Shown here: positions 43,781 through 54,693 of the stretch, in pieces
Layout: each line of letters opens with the position of its first letter
Numbering within the stretch: position 1 is the stretch's first letter
From: Aurelia coerulea
Lineage: Eukaryota > Cnidaria > Scyphozoa > Semaeostomeae > Ulmaridae
Length of the DNA: 64,000 nucleotides
Assembly: GCA_039566865.1 (NCBI GenBank)
Contig: CM076958.1
Location: 9,338,501 to 9,402,500, forward strand
Reading direction: 5' to 3'
Position numbers and translations under genes: made by a program
Notes under the pieces: model-generated
What the model was told of the DNA's origin: nothing
Databases searched by the model: none
The model's input: the letters and a program-made list of their open reading frames with translations, nothing else

Positions 43781-44645
43781 GTCGCCCTGGTCCGTCCACT
43801 CTTCAGAAAACGAAGATTTTCCGCGAGGTCAAAGAAGTTTTGGAGAGGAACTCACCTTAAATAGGCTTCTCAACTCATGCTACAAACCTCACAGTGAGAT
43901 CTGTATCATCCGTTTTCTTTTTGTCATGCTGGAACCACACAAATACGGACATGTCTTCAACGCCTAAATCAGGCCGTAGCGCCCTGGTCAGACCGCGGCA
44001 GAATTGATTGTTTTAATACATCAAAAACTTTTCAAGCCGTTCACCAGTTTAATTTCCCAGAAGACTGACAAGTTACAAAACAAATTCTGATTTTATTGAA
44101 AATGATTTCAAAATATTGTTGATTTCAATCCCGCTTTTAACTCTCTTATCCTTGACCTCAGTCACCTCTAAAGCACATTATGCATCAACAGCCTACAGAA
44201 CTAAAGGGTGGACACACCTGGGCGCCATTATGTCAGTTACAGTGCTCTTCCAAAATGAGCCATAGGTCTGACAATTTGTGTGCGATTCTTGAGATTTCTT
44301 TGGATATGGAACCAGAAGAGTTGGAGGAAATTTTCCTGAAGCCAATTCTGTTTTCGCTGTAAGATATGCCGAGAAGCGACACAAAATAGACATGGTATGT
44401 GGAAACATCAAGGGAAAGGGAATTGTACTTACACCTTCGCTGCAGGTAGGTCAACTTCAAAACTTTATTGTAGCTCTTCTGAGCAACGCAAAGCAGCGAA
44501 ATCGAAACAATATCAAAGAGATGACATCAGCAAACAACTTTCGCGCGCTTTTTGGAAAAGCTAGGCTCAAGCTCCCTTCGATTTCAAAGTATTATGCAAG
44601 GCGGTTGCACAACCCTGAATCCATTAGTGGTCAGACCAGGGCGAC
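43781..44645. mobile_element. TIR element (GTCGCCCTGGTC ends) in DIRS
   Basis: The left end GTCGCCCTGGTCCGTCCACT and the reversed right end GTCGCCCTGGTCTGACCACT match at 18 of 20 positions. The element lies between two parts of the DIRS frame that would otherwise be adjacent. An internal variant GCGCCCTGGTCAGACC sits near 43979. The TSD could not be resolved and no transposase was found. Confidence 0.75.
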
Positions 44646-45249
44646 GCTACTCTACCCTTAGCAAGCATTAATTCAATTTGTGCATCAATCTGCTTACTCT
44701 GAGTTTCATTAAAAATTTCTTCAGTGAAACTGGAGCCTGAATGAGGCATTTCTATAAAATCAATTTGAACTCCTGACACATATGAAAGAATTTCTGGATC
44801 TGAGGTAATTGTCTCCCAATTTCTAATATTATACCTCAAAGAACCAGCCTCAAATTTTATATCAGTAATAATTTGAGATTCGTTTCTCACCTTGTTCCTT
44901 GGATTCGCAGTCAACATTGTCACTGCTTCCTCCCTTTGTTGTAGCCTCTGTAATGTGTTTTCTTTTTTAAGTTGAAGTTCCTTCCTCTGTACAAAAAAGG
45001 CTGGTTTTGGTTGTGATAGTTGTTGTTATGACTTCTACTGTAATTTGAGTAGCTTCGTCTGTATTCATCATTTCTACCTTTGTATGGATATCTGCTGTCA
45101 TTGCCTCTCATGGGATTGTTGGTGATACTACTAGACTTTTTCAAATCTGCTATTTGCTGATTGAATTCATCTCCAAATATTAGCTTTTTTATCTGAGTTT
45201 CCTCAGAACAAAGATCTTTGTATTCCTGCTTAAGATAGGGCTTTATCAT
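44646..45249 (-). pseudogene. DIRS Gag C-terminal part and start of RT frame
   Basis: The first frame (44920-45249) reads PYLKQEYKDLCSEETQIKKL and then an Asn/Tyr/Arg-rich tail (RRSYSNYSRSHNNNYHNQNQ) like DIRS Gag C-termini. The second (44646-44923) has VSGVQIDFIEMPHSGSSFTE and IDAQIELMLAKGRV, which leads into RT. A frame break near 44920 separates them; in DIRS the Gag and RT frames overlap, so it may be natural. Confidence 0.8.
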
Positions 45250-45252
45250 GGA

Positions 45253-45392
45253 GCATTGCGGACACCTTTATTTTGTAGGAAATTTTGTAGGAAATTTTTA
45301 TTCGATACTACTACCTTAAGTCCTCTGCGGAGGAGCATTGCTCGCGAAGCGAGCTACCTCTCCGAAGGAGCGAGCTAGCGTAGCGCTTGAGA
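45253..45392. mobile_element. 140-bp hairpin mini-element, copy in DIRS
   Basis: GCATTGCGGACACC on the left and a run of three small hairpins (CCTCTGCGGAGG; GCTCGCGAAGCGAGC; CTCTCCGAAGGAG) toward the right. The same unit, inverted, is at 51703-51843 inside a LINE. The right boundary here is blurred. Confidence 0.75.
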
Positions 45393-46170
45393 AGATTGCT
45401 CCATGGTTTGATGGCCTTTTGTATGAGGCATGCAATGTCTTCAATTTTTCACCTGGAATCAATTTTTTCCAGCGTTTATCTACAGTAGTTGCTAACTTCT
45501 CAGACACTGGGTGATCCACTTCTTCATCTTTTTCATTAAGTTCTTCGTTTAAATCATCGAGAAATTCACCTCTATCTTTGTTTGCAACTTGCCCTGCTTC
45601 CTCGCCTTCTGGCGCTTTCGGGTTCTCCTGGTCACTTTTCTGTGACAGATGCGAGGAAGACGAAGTTTTACGACGTCTCTTCTTCCTGTGTGAGCGCTTA
45701 CTTCCATCATCAGAAGAGGAAGATGACTCGCTGCTGCTGGAATTTGTGTCATTCCATGAGCGTTTCTTTCCTGTGCTGCCTGACTTAGGCCTATGAATTT
45801 GGGCTTCGTTCTCCCTCCTGTTTGCTTCCATGAACTCTTTGAACATATTTGCCATTGTGGCCATTGAATCCTTTAATTCATTCATATTTTGCAGTTCGTT
45901 CTGCGTTGTTTTACTAGTTTGTGGTACGTTCCACTCATGTCTTGACATTATCTTGTGTGGGTTTGAAGTTGACATGTGGTTTGACCTTCCGGTTTCTTCT
46001 GTTTCTTCTTCGCACGAGGCCGAGGAGGCAAACCCGTCTTGCTTCTGAGTTTCCTCTGAATTATCTTCCATACTTCTCTCCCACACGAAAGATTTTATTT
46101 CCTTGGTATTTCTAAAGTTCGTATCTACAGCATATAAAAAGTAGAGGGTATCTACAGCTGTATTAGACAC
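45393..46170 (-). pseudogene. DIRS Gag, N-terminal part
   Basis: The ATG at 46170 opens a frame with a Glu/Thr-rich N-terminus, a Met/Asn helix (MNELKDSMATMANMFKEFME), a Ser-run and basic block (RSHRKKRRRKTSSSS), and EVDHPVSEKLATTVDKRWKK followed by KLKTLHASYKRPSN, the conserved DIRS Gag block. It then runs into the mini-element. The role is nucleic-acid packaging by family inference. Confidence 0.8.
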
Positions 46171-46704
46171 AAAATCACGACGAGCAAAATAAAAAAACCA
46201 AGAGCTCGAATTGGGTCGACTGACTCAAAGACGCACGCTTCGCAACTGACCTTGCCACCACCACTCCCAGAGGAATATCTAAATGTCCATCACGACGCGA
46301 CTGCTACACATGCCAATACATACAAGACGGAACTCGCACAGTTACTTTCACAAACACCAACAAAACCTTCAACATAAGACAAAGCCTCGACTGCAACTCC
46401 ACTAACGTCATATACTTACTACAATGCAAATGATGCTTACGCGACAAAATTAAGATACATGATGTATCTTAAGTAGCGGTAGTAATTGTATGACACCAGA
46501 GAGAGTGTTAGACGAGCCAAGGAAAATTACTTCATTGGCTTAGCGAGCACTCTCTCACCCAACGGACTAAACAGAACCACAGACCGCTAACAAACACAGT
46601 TGTAAGTAACCTAATCTACTCACTCTCTTACCTTACCTATTCTCCTCATTATCCCCATCGTTATTATTATCATTATATCGCAGTTACTTTCTTACATTGC
46701 ATTT

Positions 46705-46721
46705 ACATAATCATAATCATA

Positions 46722-46805
<84 letters not shown>

Positions 46806-46880
46806 TTCATCATCATATTATTATTATTATCACCATCAGCATTATTATTATCATTATTATTTTGATTAGCATCATCATCA
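46705..46880. repeat. (ATT)n/(ATC)n microsatellite
   Basis: About 70 bp of uninterrupted ATT units flanked by ATC/ATT mixtures. It encodes only low-complexity Tyr or Ile runs in the open frame that crosses it, so no protein is called. Confidence 0.95.
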
Positions 46881-47022
46881 TTTTACTACATACATTACAT
46901 AACCGTTATAAACCTAACCCATATAACCTCTGCGTAGCCATCATATCTAACCAATCACGTGTTACTTCTCCTTTTCAAATCGCTGTACATATTCAAATTT
47001 TTATTATAACTGTCACATTACA

Positions 47023-47062
47023 GCCCTGAAGAAGTCCTGCATGGCAGGACGAAATATTGGCA
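47023..47062 (+). ncRNA. Hammerhead-like motif in the Penelope fragment
   Basis: CCCTGAAGAAGTCCTGC, loop ATG, GCAGGACGAAATATTGGC: CUGAAGA, a 7-bp stem II (GTCCTGC/GCAGGAC), then GAAA. This is the same layout as at 27910-27946. The strands outside the core pair poorly here, so it may be an inactive remnant. Confidence 0.45.
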
Positions 47063-47149
47063 AAAAATAAATTAATCATATTTGCTGTTGTTTTTTGTCG
47101 TGTTGCGGTGTTTCTGCCTTTAAATTTTTGCACCGCATATCTCATGTAA

Positions 47150-47984
47150 CTAGCTGTTAACGGAGTTAAGTGAGTGCAGCTCAGAAGACCACCAACGTTA
47201 GAGGGGGGTGATTACTCACTACCATTCACGAGCAGTTATCTGCCCCCCCCCCCCATAAGGGTGGATTTTGCAAGAGAAGATTCGAGTTTTAACGGAAAAT
47301 TCCAAAGATTAGGTAATTATCAGTAAGGAATCTCAAGTAATCTTGTGGTATTATTTTCTGCTATGTATCACATTCTTATCATTAAAATCCGATGTATATT
47401 AAAGTGCCCTTCGTATGAAAAAGTGCCTTTGAAGTGCTGTGCCCCTCCAAGTTAAAGATGCTCCCTACGTCCCTGAATATCTCTGTTCAATGTCAAGAAC
47501 AATAGGCTTCTTTGCTTGATTCAAACAAAAGAAAACAAAGGTATGCATGTGTAAGTTTTAAAGCCATAAAAATAAGTGGAATTTTCCAAGCGGGCTGAAT
47601 TTTATACAATATAAGGGTTGTTCAGCCTTCTAATTCAGTCTCAGAGCAACATTTTCTCTGGTTTACAAAATAGCTTCACTGACAGGAAACTAGTCAAATT
47701 GTTCGAGTGACAAAGGTTACTGACGAGCAGTTATGTAAAATGTTTACGTTTTAAAAACTGATCGCACAAATAGCTTGATTGATCTCTATCACAGCAAAAT
47801 AAATTCTAAATGATCCAACATAAATAAAATAAATAGTTATTATAAATAATGATAAAATGTTGTCAGCTAAATCATAGAACTTGGGTTGTAGGAACCTATG
47901 GTCGTATGATCCGCGGTCGTGGGGTCGTAGGGTCCGGTTGAAAGAACATTCCGCCATGGATGCCATTTCAATTATATCTGCATC
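47150..47984. other. No gene; hAT-like end fragment
   Basis: 47400-47480 (AAAGTGCCCTTCG through GATGCTCCCTACGTCCCTG) resembles 5240-5340 and, inverted, 53150-53318, the terminal part of a CAGGGACGTAGG-type hAT family. A poly-C run of about 12 lies near 47232. The rest shows nothing. Confidence 0.5.
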
Positions 47985-48680
47985 ACTGGTTTTGATCATT
48001 TTCTTGTAATTAACTTTCACTTATTGTTCATTGTTTGCTCCATCCAACTACATTGATATAATTGCATTGCAATTAACTACATTGCATTAACAGGAATAAT
48101 GAAACAGGTGTATCATCACAACAAACTGTTCAATGTTGAATTCCAAAAATGTCGAAAAACAGGCTTTGTGTGCGTAGGCAATGTTTAGTCTTGACAACTG
48201 TTCAATTGCCCATCCTGCAACAGATTGTTTTATATAATGACTCCCTACTGTGTGGTATTTTACTTTGCATGAATGCAGATCCAATCCCTGCATCACAGGA
48301 AGTTGAACAGGCAATTCTTTGGTCCTGCAACAAAAACAGAAATTGAATAAGGTTTTACTGTAAACATAGATGTTATATGGCCTAACCTAACCATTTCTTG
48401 AGATCCTTCGTCTCAATTTTGAACATTGTTCCTTTATTCATCCCCTGCCGGTTGTAGTACTCGGCATATTTTGTTTGTGCAAGGACGAGCAATGCAGCTT
48501 CCTTTCTTTGAAACATTTCAGCTGGACAACCGATTCTATAAAGAATGGTCAAAAAAACAACAGAGAAACAGAGAGGATAAAAAGAAAGTCTCTCATATTT
48601 GCAATAATGATATAGAGGCAAATTTTGAAACGTACCAATGTCTGTGAAATCCCTTCTCCTTCTCGGCATGCAATGCAGTG
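47985..48680 (+). repeat. Dispersed repeat with secreted ORF, diverged copy 3
   Basis: Same order as copy 1 (TTTGATCA, then TTTCACTTATTGTTCATTG, TTGCTCCATCCAACT, CAACAAACTGTTCAATG, TTTGGTCCTGCAACAAAAAC) with many substitutions and deletions. The minus-strand ORF starts MRDFLFILSVSLLFF and stops. A 3' part on the minus strand (QTKYAEYYNRQGMNKG) corresponds to degenerate codons in copies 1 and 2, suggesting that the ancestral protein was longer than 86 residues. Confidence 0.8.
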
Positions 48681-48723
48681 TTGCCAGCTTCCAAAGCAAC
48701 GAGCAAGATAGAGTCATGGCTAA

Positions 48724-49541
48724 AGCCCTGGCAAAACGACTGGACTTTTGCACTGAACATTCACTGGACATTGCTAGCCTTGTTCAGTGTCTGAACATCA
48801 AGAAAATTTAGGTTGTGGCAAAACGACTGAACATTGTCCAGTGAACAGTTGGTTGACAACAGAAATGCATAAAGTTTTTTGGATCGAGAATTCAGTTTGG
48901 GAAGTATTGGACATACTCAACAGAGCACCAGGGAGCTAGAAATATTCTTTTCATTTTGTTTGTTGCTTTATTCACGTCGTTCATTCTGACATTAAGATGA
49001 GAAAGTTTTTTCACAAGAGATTGGGTCGTAAACAAAAAGATTGCCAGCCATGATTTTGACCATTTATTTCCAAGATAAAACGGAAGAAAAGCCATAGAAA
49101 CGCAAGGCAATGTGTAAAGATACTATGAATGAATGAATGAATGAATGAATGAATGAATGAATGAATGAATGAATGAATGAATGAATGAGAATATTTGTAA
49201 ATAACATGAAAGAGTTGACAGTGGAGGACAGTTTAGCTTGGAATGAAAAGATGTGAATGAAATCGTCCACTATTTCATTGCAATGCGCGTGCGTGAACTG
49301 GACAAATGTCCAGTGGAGTGGCAAAACGACTGAACATTTTTCCACAACATTTTCAAACAAAAGAAATTTAATCTTGTCCACTGAACATTTTTGACTGCCT
49401 TCAAAATCGACTGAACAACGCTCAACATCGCTGAGCACGACTGAACAAGACTGGACAAGGTGGCAAAACGACGCAACATTTTACGCTGAACATTTGTCCA
49501 GTGCATGTCCAGTGCAAATGTCCAGTCGTTTTGCCGGGGCT
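48724..49541. mobile_element. TIR element with repeated GGCAAAACGACTGGAC motif
   Basis: AGCCCTGGCAAAACGACTGG at 48724 matches the inverted right end at 49520-49541 with one mismatch over 22 bp. The core GGCAAAACGACTG(A/G)AC recurs inside near 48818, 49320 and 49463, with many (C)ACTG(A/G)ACATT copies, so the termini are followed by subterminal repeats. A GAAT microsatellite is inside. Non-coding. The TSD may be (g)ctaaag/cttaaag. Confidence 0.8.
49125..49190. repeat. (GAAT)n microsatellite
   Basis: About 16 uninterrupted GAAT units inside the TIR element. Confidence 0.97.
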
Positions 49542-49544
49542 TAA

Positions 49545-49910
49545 AGTAAATTAACGGAGATATATCGACATAATCTAAATAGAGCACAAAAGAACAGCAG
49601 GCGCCATTAATCTTCCTTTTGTTTTCATCGATCAAGAACATCAAATACAATAGGTTATATTTAGATGGACCCAGTCCCCCTAGCTAAGTTGCTTTTAACC
49701 CCGTTGATTTACTTTAAAGACAAATGACGGAGATATAAGGTGACTTAAATCAGGGGCCTGGGCAATCTAAATATAACCTATTGAATTTCATTGTATTTGA
49801 TGATATCGAGAGATTAGCAAATCAATTAGACAAATGAAAGCACTAAGCCATCTTTTGTTCTATTTTTAAACTAGGCGCTATATATCCGTCATTTGTCTTT
49901 AATGTTTCTC
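49545..49910. mobile_element. Long inverted-repeat element
   Basis: TCAAATACAATAGGTTATAT near 49637 recurs inverted near 49768-49800, and GACGGAGATATA-type sequence near both ends (49553 and 49885) is also inverted. The whole 365 bp can fold into one imperfect hairpin. It abuts the preceding TIR element. Non-coding. Confidence 0.65.
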
Positions 49911-50689
49911 TGGAGGCGTGCAGAACAAAGGCCTTCAGAGTCATGGCTGTCGTTCCTCTGTTCCTTTATTCACACAGACAAATAGGCACCCGTAAACAAA
50001 CGTCTTAAGAGTCATTGCTATCGCTCCTGTACCTTTGTTCCTTTGTTCCTTTGTTCACATAGGCCCCCGTATTTTCGAGATAAATCTCGTCTAAATGGCC
50101 GCTTCGCTACCGCTGCGCTGCAATTACTGGTGACGTAATTGGAGATGACGTATAATTACTGCGTGACCTATTTCTTTGAACTGAATGACTTCAAAGACAC
50201 TTTAGCTAATTCTCTACAATTCTACCGTTGGAATTTTCCGAAATCTTCAATTTTTTCAGAATAAGAGTGTTTTTCTTCTTTTTCAAGAATTCAAGAAAAA
50301 TTTCCAAAACAACTTAGAGGCATCGTAATTTCTAAACTGTTTGATGTAACATGAAGTAATTTCGAAGAAGACCATAGTTTATGAATGCCTACAATATGGT
50401 ATCAAGTAAAAGTCTGTCAGTCATTTGGTTTATGATTTAGAAATTTGATGACGTCGCATCCGGAAATGAGTTGAAATGTAAGATACGCTGTAATTTCCAC
50501 AAATATTCAAAAAAGTCCAATGGTAGAATTATAGATAATTGTCTAAAGTTTCTTTCAAGCCATTCAATCAGAGGAAATAGGTCATTTAATTTTACATCCA
50601 CCTTTTTACGCCGAGATAAAGATTTGGAACCTATGCTACATGTGCTAATGTGCTAATTATGCTAATCATGTGCAAACAAAGGAATAACT
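49911..50689. other. No gene; short DIRS-end fragment
   Basis: ATTACTGGTGACGTAATTGG near 50128 repeats, inverted, a stretch at about 39670-39695 beside the DIRS 3' end. Two GTTCCTTTGTTC-type tandem bits lie near 50035. Otherwise nothing was recognised. Confidence 0.5.
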
Positions 50690-52560
50690 AATGCGTTGTG
50701 TAGACCTGCTACAGTCATACCAGCATACCTTAGCTTCTCTCTTACCCAGCATAGCTTACCCAGCATATCTTATAAAGGGTAAAACATGTTTTAAATCTGA
50801 ACATGGCCGTTGTATTGATCTTATTTTAACTAATAAGAAGCATTCATTTATGAAGAGTCAGTCATTTGAAACAGGTTTTAGTGACCATCACCACCTGATT
50901 TATACAATCCTGAAATCAACTTTCACGAAAGTCAGTCCAAAAAAAGTAGTTTATCGTGAATACAAAAACTTTAACGAAGAGCATTTTCTAACTGACCTAA
51001 ATGTCAATTTGAACAGGTGCCACCAAACTGAATATCAGGCATTTGAGGATGTCTTTGTACTCTGGAAAAACGTGCACCAAAGAAACAAAAGGTCTTAAGG
51101 GCCAACAATAAACCTTACATGAATAAAGATTCAAGCAAGGCTATTAAGACAAGGTCTAGGTTGAAGAAAATTGCAGGCGAAAATTGCTAATAAAACCAAA
51201 AAGGAGGCTGATATCAAGAAATATACAAATCACAAAGAAACCTCGTAGTGAAAATGAACCGAAAGCTGAAACGAGATTTTTACAAGTCAGTAGATCCGAA
51301 GAAAATTAATACGGACACAAAGTTTTGGAAAATGGTCAAGCCTATGTTCTCTAATGTAAATCCAATGGAGCAAAAGATTATCCTCGTTGAAGGGGAAGAA
51401 ATATTAACAAAGGATGAGGCTGTTGCGGAATGCCTAAACACCTACTTTGTAAATATTACTGACTCTTTAAATCTGAATGCTACTTCTAATGACAGCAACG
51501 TTGAGGATTCACTCAATAGTCGAATTGACACTGCTATTGCAAGGTATGCTAATCATCAAAGTATCCTGGCCATCAAAAAAGTAGCGAAAAATGTCACCAA
51601 ATTTGATTTCGAGCATGTCAACCCATGGAATGTTATGGAAAAGATTGAGTCACTCGATTGTAGCAAATCAGTTAGCGGTAATATTCCTACCAATATTATG
51701 AAGCATTGCGGTAACGCTTAGCTCGCTCCTTCGGAGAGGTAGCTCGCTTCGCGAGCAATGCTCCTCTGCAGAGGACTTAAGGTAGTAGTATCGAATAAAA
51801 ATTTCCTACAAAATTTCCGACAAAATAAAGGTGTCCGCAATGCTCCATGCCAATATGTTAAAAAAGGCGAAGGAAATTGCATGCCCATATGTCACTGACT
51901 GCATCAATAATTCCATAAATGATGGTATTTTTCCAACAGAGTTAAAAAAGGCTGATGTGACGTCACTCTTCAAAAGTGGGGGAAAAACCACGAAGAAAAA
52001 CTTTCGACCAATAAGCATACTACCTTGCGTGTCTAAAGTATATGAGCGACTCTTCGGCGATCAACTAAATGATCACTTCATAAACAGAAACTGTTTATTG
52101 TGCAATTTATTGTCGGGGTTCCGAAAAGGGTACAGCACCCAACATGCCTTGCAAATAGTTATTGAAAATTGGAAAAGATCTTTAGATTCAAAGGGCATTG
52201 TGGGTACTATTCTAATGGACCTCTCAAAGGCGTATGATTGCCTACCGCACGATTTATTGATAACGAAATTGGAGGCATACGGAATTGGAAGAAAAAGCCT
52301 GAAACTAATCTACAGCTACCTAAATGGTCGTGAACAGAGGGTTAAGGTTGCATCGCATTACAGTTCATATAAACTGACAAAAATTGGCGTGCCACAAGGA
52401 TCAGTCCTGGGTCCCTTAATTAATGACCTATTCCTTATCAATCTTCAGTCAGATTTATGCAACTTTGCAGACGACAACACATTATATGCGTTTGGCCATT
52501 CTTTTGAATCAGTTGTTTCAAAACTTGAAAGCGATCTTGAAAAGATCCTAGATTGGTTGA
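50690..52560 (+). pseudogene. LINE relic: endonuclease end and reverse transcriptase
   Basis: The first part (50690-51098) ends the EEP endonuclease: RCIDLILTNKKHSFMKSQS and ETGFSDHHHLIYTI hold the catalytic SDH. Frame breaks follow (51098-51250), then the linker (KRDFYKSVDPKKINTDTKFW). From 51846, RT: RPISILPCVSKVYERL, GTILMDLSKAYDCLPHDLL, GVPQGSVLGPLIND and LCNFADDNTLYAF (catalytic ADD). A 141-bp mini-element splits it at 51703. The frame is then cut at 52560 by the SINE/fold-back complex and resumes at 55038. Confidence 0.9.
51703..51843. mobile_element. 141-bp hairpin mini-element, copy in LINE
   Basis: GCATTGCGG at the left end and CCGCAATGC at the right end are perfect 9-bp inverted repeats. 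The interior has the same three hairpins and TTAAGGTAGTAGTATCGAAT segment as 45253-45392. Removing it restores the LINE frame; a cat trinucleotide may be the duplicated target. Confidence 0.85.
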
Positions 52561-53149
52561 GTGAGTGAGTTATGAAGCGTTATTTAGGCCATAATCCATT
52601 TCTGCAAATAAGACTGCAATTATAAATTTTTATTCCAAATATGAATTCTAAATTTCCATTCTTTTATTTGGAATCTACAAATATCATCGCTAATTGTCAT
52701 TATTATGTTAACGTTTAAAAGGAAATTTGAAACAACATGCACATTACAATACAAGTATATCCTTTTCAACGACACCAAACAGAAGTTGCAAAGCGAATTG
52801 CTGCTCGTCAACTGCAAAGTGCAAAGCAAAATTCCATTTCCAAAATGCTAAATTAAACCTGGATCAGATATCGATCTGCAATTCAAAATGTTTGTTTGCG
52901 ATTAACATTTTTTTAGACAATTGTCTGCAGAATCACTCAACCCCTAAGCGATACTTTTTCAGTACTGAAGCCTAGTGTTTAATGAGCCGCTAAGTGAAAG
53001 TCTAAACTAAAACTCTAAACTGAAATCCCATTTTGATTCTTCAATCATAATTTGTCAACGTCTGGGTTATTGTACAACTGCATTTCTCAATCGTATTGCA
53101 ATTAGAAGATAACAGGAGATCACATGGTCATGGGATGCTGGGATGAATG

Positions 53150-53318
53150 CAGGGACGTAGGAAGCATCTCAAACTTGGGGGGGGGGGCACGACACTTCAA
53201 GGGCACTCATTTCATTTAGCTGAAGGGGCACTTCCTAAAAATAAAAAGGGCACTCCTTTATTTATTCCAAAATCTTGGGGCCACGTGCCCCCAGTGCCCC
53301 CCGGGTCCTACTTCTCTG
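53150..53318. mobile_element. hAT-type MITE in the left fold-back arm
   Basis: CAGGGACGTAGGAAGC on the left and, reversed, CAGAGAAGTAGGACCC on the right, with gatgaatg and ggtgaatg flanks (8-bp TSD, one mismatch). The right arm of the fold-back lacks it, which confirms the boundaries and shows that it is younger than the fold-back. Confidence 0.88.
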
Positions 53319-53353
53319 GGTGAATGCAAGAAGTTGGCTTAGGTAGCACATGC

Positions 53354-54060
53354 CCGGGGGGGGGGGGGTACTTGACCAGGTTTTGGTCGGGGACAAGCCA
53401 TCGAAGCTTCAAAAACATACCTATTCCTTATACCAATATTCCGAAAAAGTATACCCGACCTTATACCAATTTTCCGAAAAAGTACACCCGACCTTATACC
53501 AATTTGCCGAAAATATATATCCGACCTTATACTTACACCAAAATCGTGAAAATCGATACCGTTCCTTATACCAAAATCGTGAAAATCGATATATATCCTT
53601 ATACCTATGAAGAATATGCCAAGAGCACATGCATTCAGCTCCTGGTAGGAAAACGATTTTCTGAAGAAGAATGACTCTGGTATGTCTTACTTTTTTATTG
53701 GATTGTCTTTAGTAGAGTTGTTTTTTTGGATTGAAACACCTTTAAAAGGGAACTCGACTCTGGAAACAACAAAGAAGACAGTCTACCCTCATAGGCAGTC
53801 TACCCTCATAAATCTAGGGGGATGATGGCAAGCGAAATGCACATGAATTCGAAAAACCTGGTTTATCGCCGATAAACCCATTTTATCGATGGATAAACCT
53901 ATTTTATCAGTGAAAAACTTAGTTTTTCGACCCCAGCACAGAAATTTTCCAGTAAAGGTATATCCCAATCCCAGAATTTTTAGGCCAAAAACTACCCAAA
54001 ACTGGCGCACATCCCCGTCTGACCCGATAGGGAAGTACCACCCCCCCCCCCCACCAGGAG
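53354..54060. mobile_element. GGGGG-TACT family element at the fold-back centre
   Basis: A run of about 13 G followed by TACTTGACCAGGTTTTGGTC on the left, and, reversed, about 11 G then TGGTACTTCCCTATCGGGTC on the right. Inside are tandem units (53420-53610) and a TTATCG/CGATAA hairpin cluster near 53868-53930. Related to 2638-2919 and 61168-61580. Confidence 0.65.
53420..53612. repeat. About 35-bp tandem array (CCTTATACCAA motif)
   Basis: Units of the form CCTTATACCAATTTTCCGAA followed by AAGTACACCCGA repeat about three times, then two units with CAAAATCGTGAAAATCGATA. All three forward frames stay open across it, which explains the spurious Tyr/Pro-rich ORFs. Confidence 0.85.
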
Positions 54061-54693
54061 CTGAATGCATGTGCTATGCCTAGCCCAACTCCTTGCATTC
54101 ATCGCATTCATCGCATTCATCGCATCATTCCATTACCATGTGATCTCCTGTTATCTTCCAATTGCAGTACGATTGAGAAATGCAGTTGTACAATAAACCA
54201 GACGTTGACAAATTATGATTGAAGAATCAAAATGGGATTTCAGTTTAGAGTTTTAGTTTAGACTTTCACTTAGAGGCTCATTAAACACTAGGCTTCAGTA
54301 CTGAAAAAGTATCGCTTAGGGGTTGAGTGATTCTGCAGACAATTGTCTAAAAAAATGTTAATCGCAAACAAACATTTTGAATTGCAGATCTGATATCTGA
54401 TCCAGGTTTGATTTAACATTTTGGAAATGGAATTTTGCTTTGCACTTTGCAGCTGACGAGCAGCAATTCGCTTTGCAACTTCATTTTGGTGTCGTTGAAA
54501 AGGATATACTTGTATTGTAATGTGCATGTTGTTTCAAATTTCCTTTTAAACCTTAACATAATAATGACAATTAGCGATGATATTTGTAGATTTCAAATAA
54601 AAGAATGGAAATTTAGAATTCATATTTGGAATAAAAATTTATAATTGCAGTCTTATTTGCAGAAATGGATTATGGCCTAAATAACGCTTCATA

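Larger units (their letters stand above)
46190..47090 (+). mobile_element. Penelope-like element fragment in DIRS 5' region
   Basis: Plus-strand translation of 46205-46440 gives ISKCPSRRDCYTCQYIQDGT and LDCNSTNVIYLLQCK, the Cys-rich linker and first strand of a Penelope GIY-YIG domain. The nuclease is then lost. The 3' part at 47020-47060 has a hammerhead-like motif, and a long (ATT)n block lies between. A short palindrome, AGATACATGATGTATCT, is at about 46451. The exact boundaries are uncertain. Confidence 0.7.
39415..47149 (-). mobile_element. DIRS-type tyrosine-recombinase retrotransposon
   Basis: The termini are inverted: TTACATGAGATATGCGGTGC at 39415 and its reverse complement ending at 47149, over 21 bp. 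On the minus strand the order is Gag (46170-44646), RT (43780-43221), RNase H (43214-41200, split), then tyrosine recombinase (to 39862). DIRS elements have inverted instead of direct LTRs and a recombinase instead of integrase, as seen here. Four insertions disrupt it: 41680-42998, 43781-44645, about 45253-45392 and about 46190-47090. Without them it is about 4.5 kb. Confidence 0.9.
52571..54693. mobile_element. Fold-back element with about 600-bp inverted arms
   Basis: The arms 52571-53149 plus 53319-53353 and 54062-54693 are almost identical inverted copies. The ends are TATGAAGCGTTATTTAGGCC. The flanks both read gtgagtgagt, a 9-10-bp TSD (but in a GTGA-rich SINE tail, where slippage could mimic it). 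Very long arms and a 9-bp TSD suggest a MULE-type fold-back. The left arm carries a hAT MITE; the centre carries a GGGGG-TACT element. Confidence 0.88.

Noticed and set aside
46697..47029. 110-codon ORF with His/Tyr/Ile runs
   Set aside because: It is translation of the ATT/ATC microsatellite plus element sequence.
48382..48540. A last host exon with splice acceptor (TTCTTTATAG) on the minus strand
   Set aside because: Comparison with repeat copies 1 and 2 shows that the pyrimidine-rich acceptor is the decayed signal-peptide coding region, not an intron end.
53324..53674. 116-codon Tyr/Pro/Thr-repeat ORF
   Set aside because: It arises from the 35-bp tandem array; three frames are open at once and no start context or homologous domain is seen.
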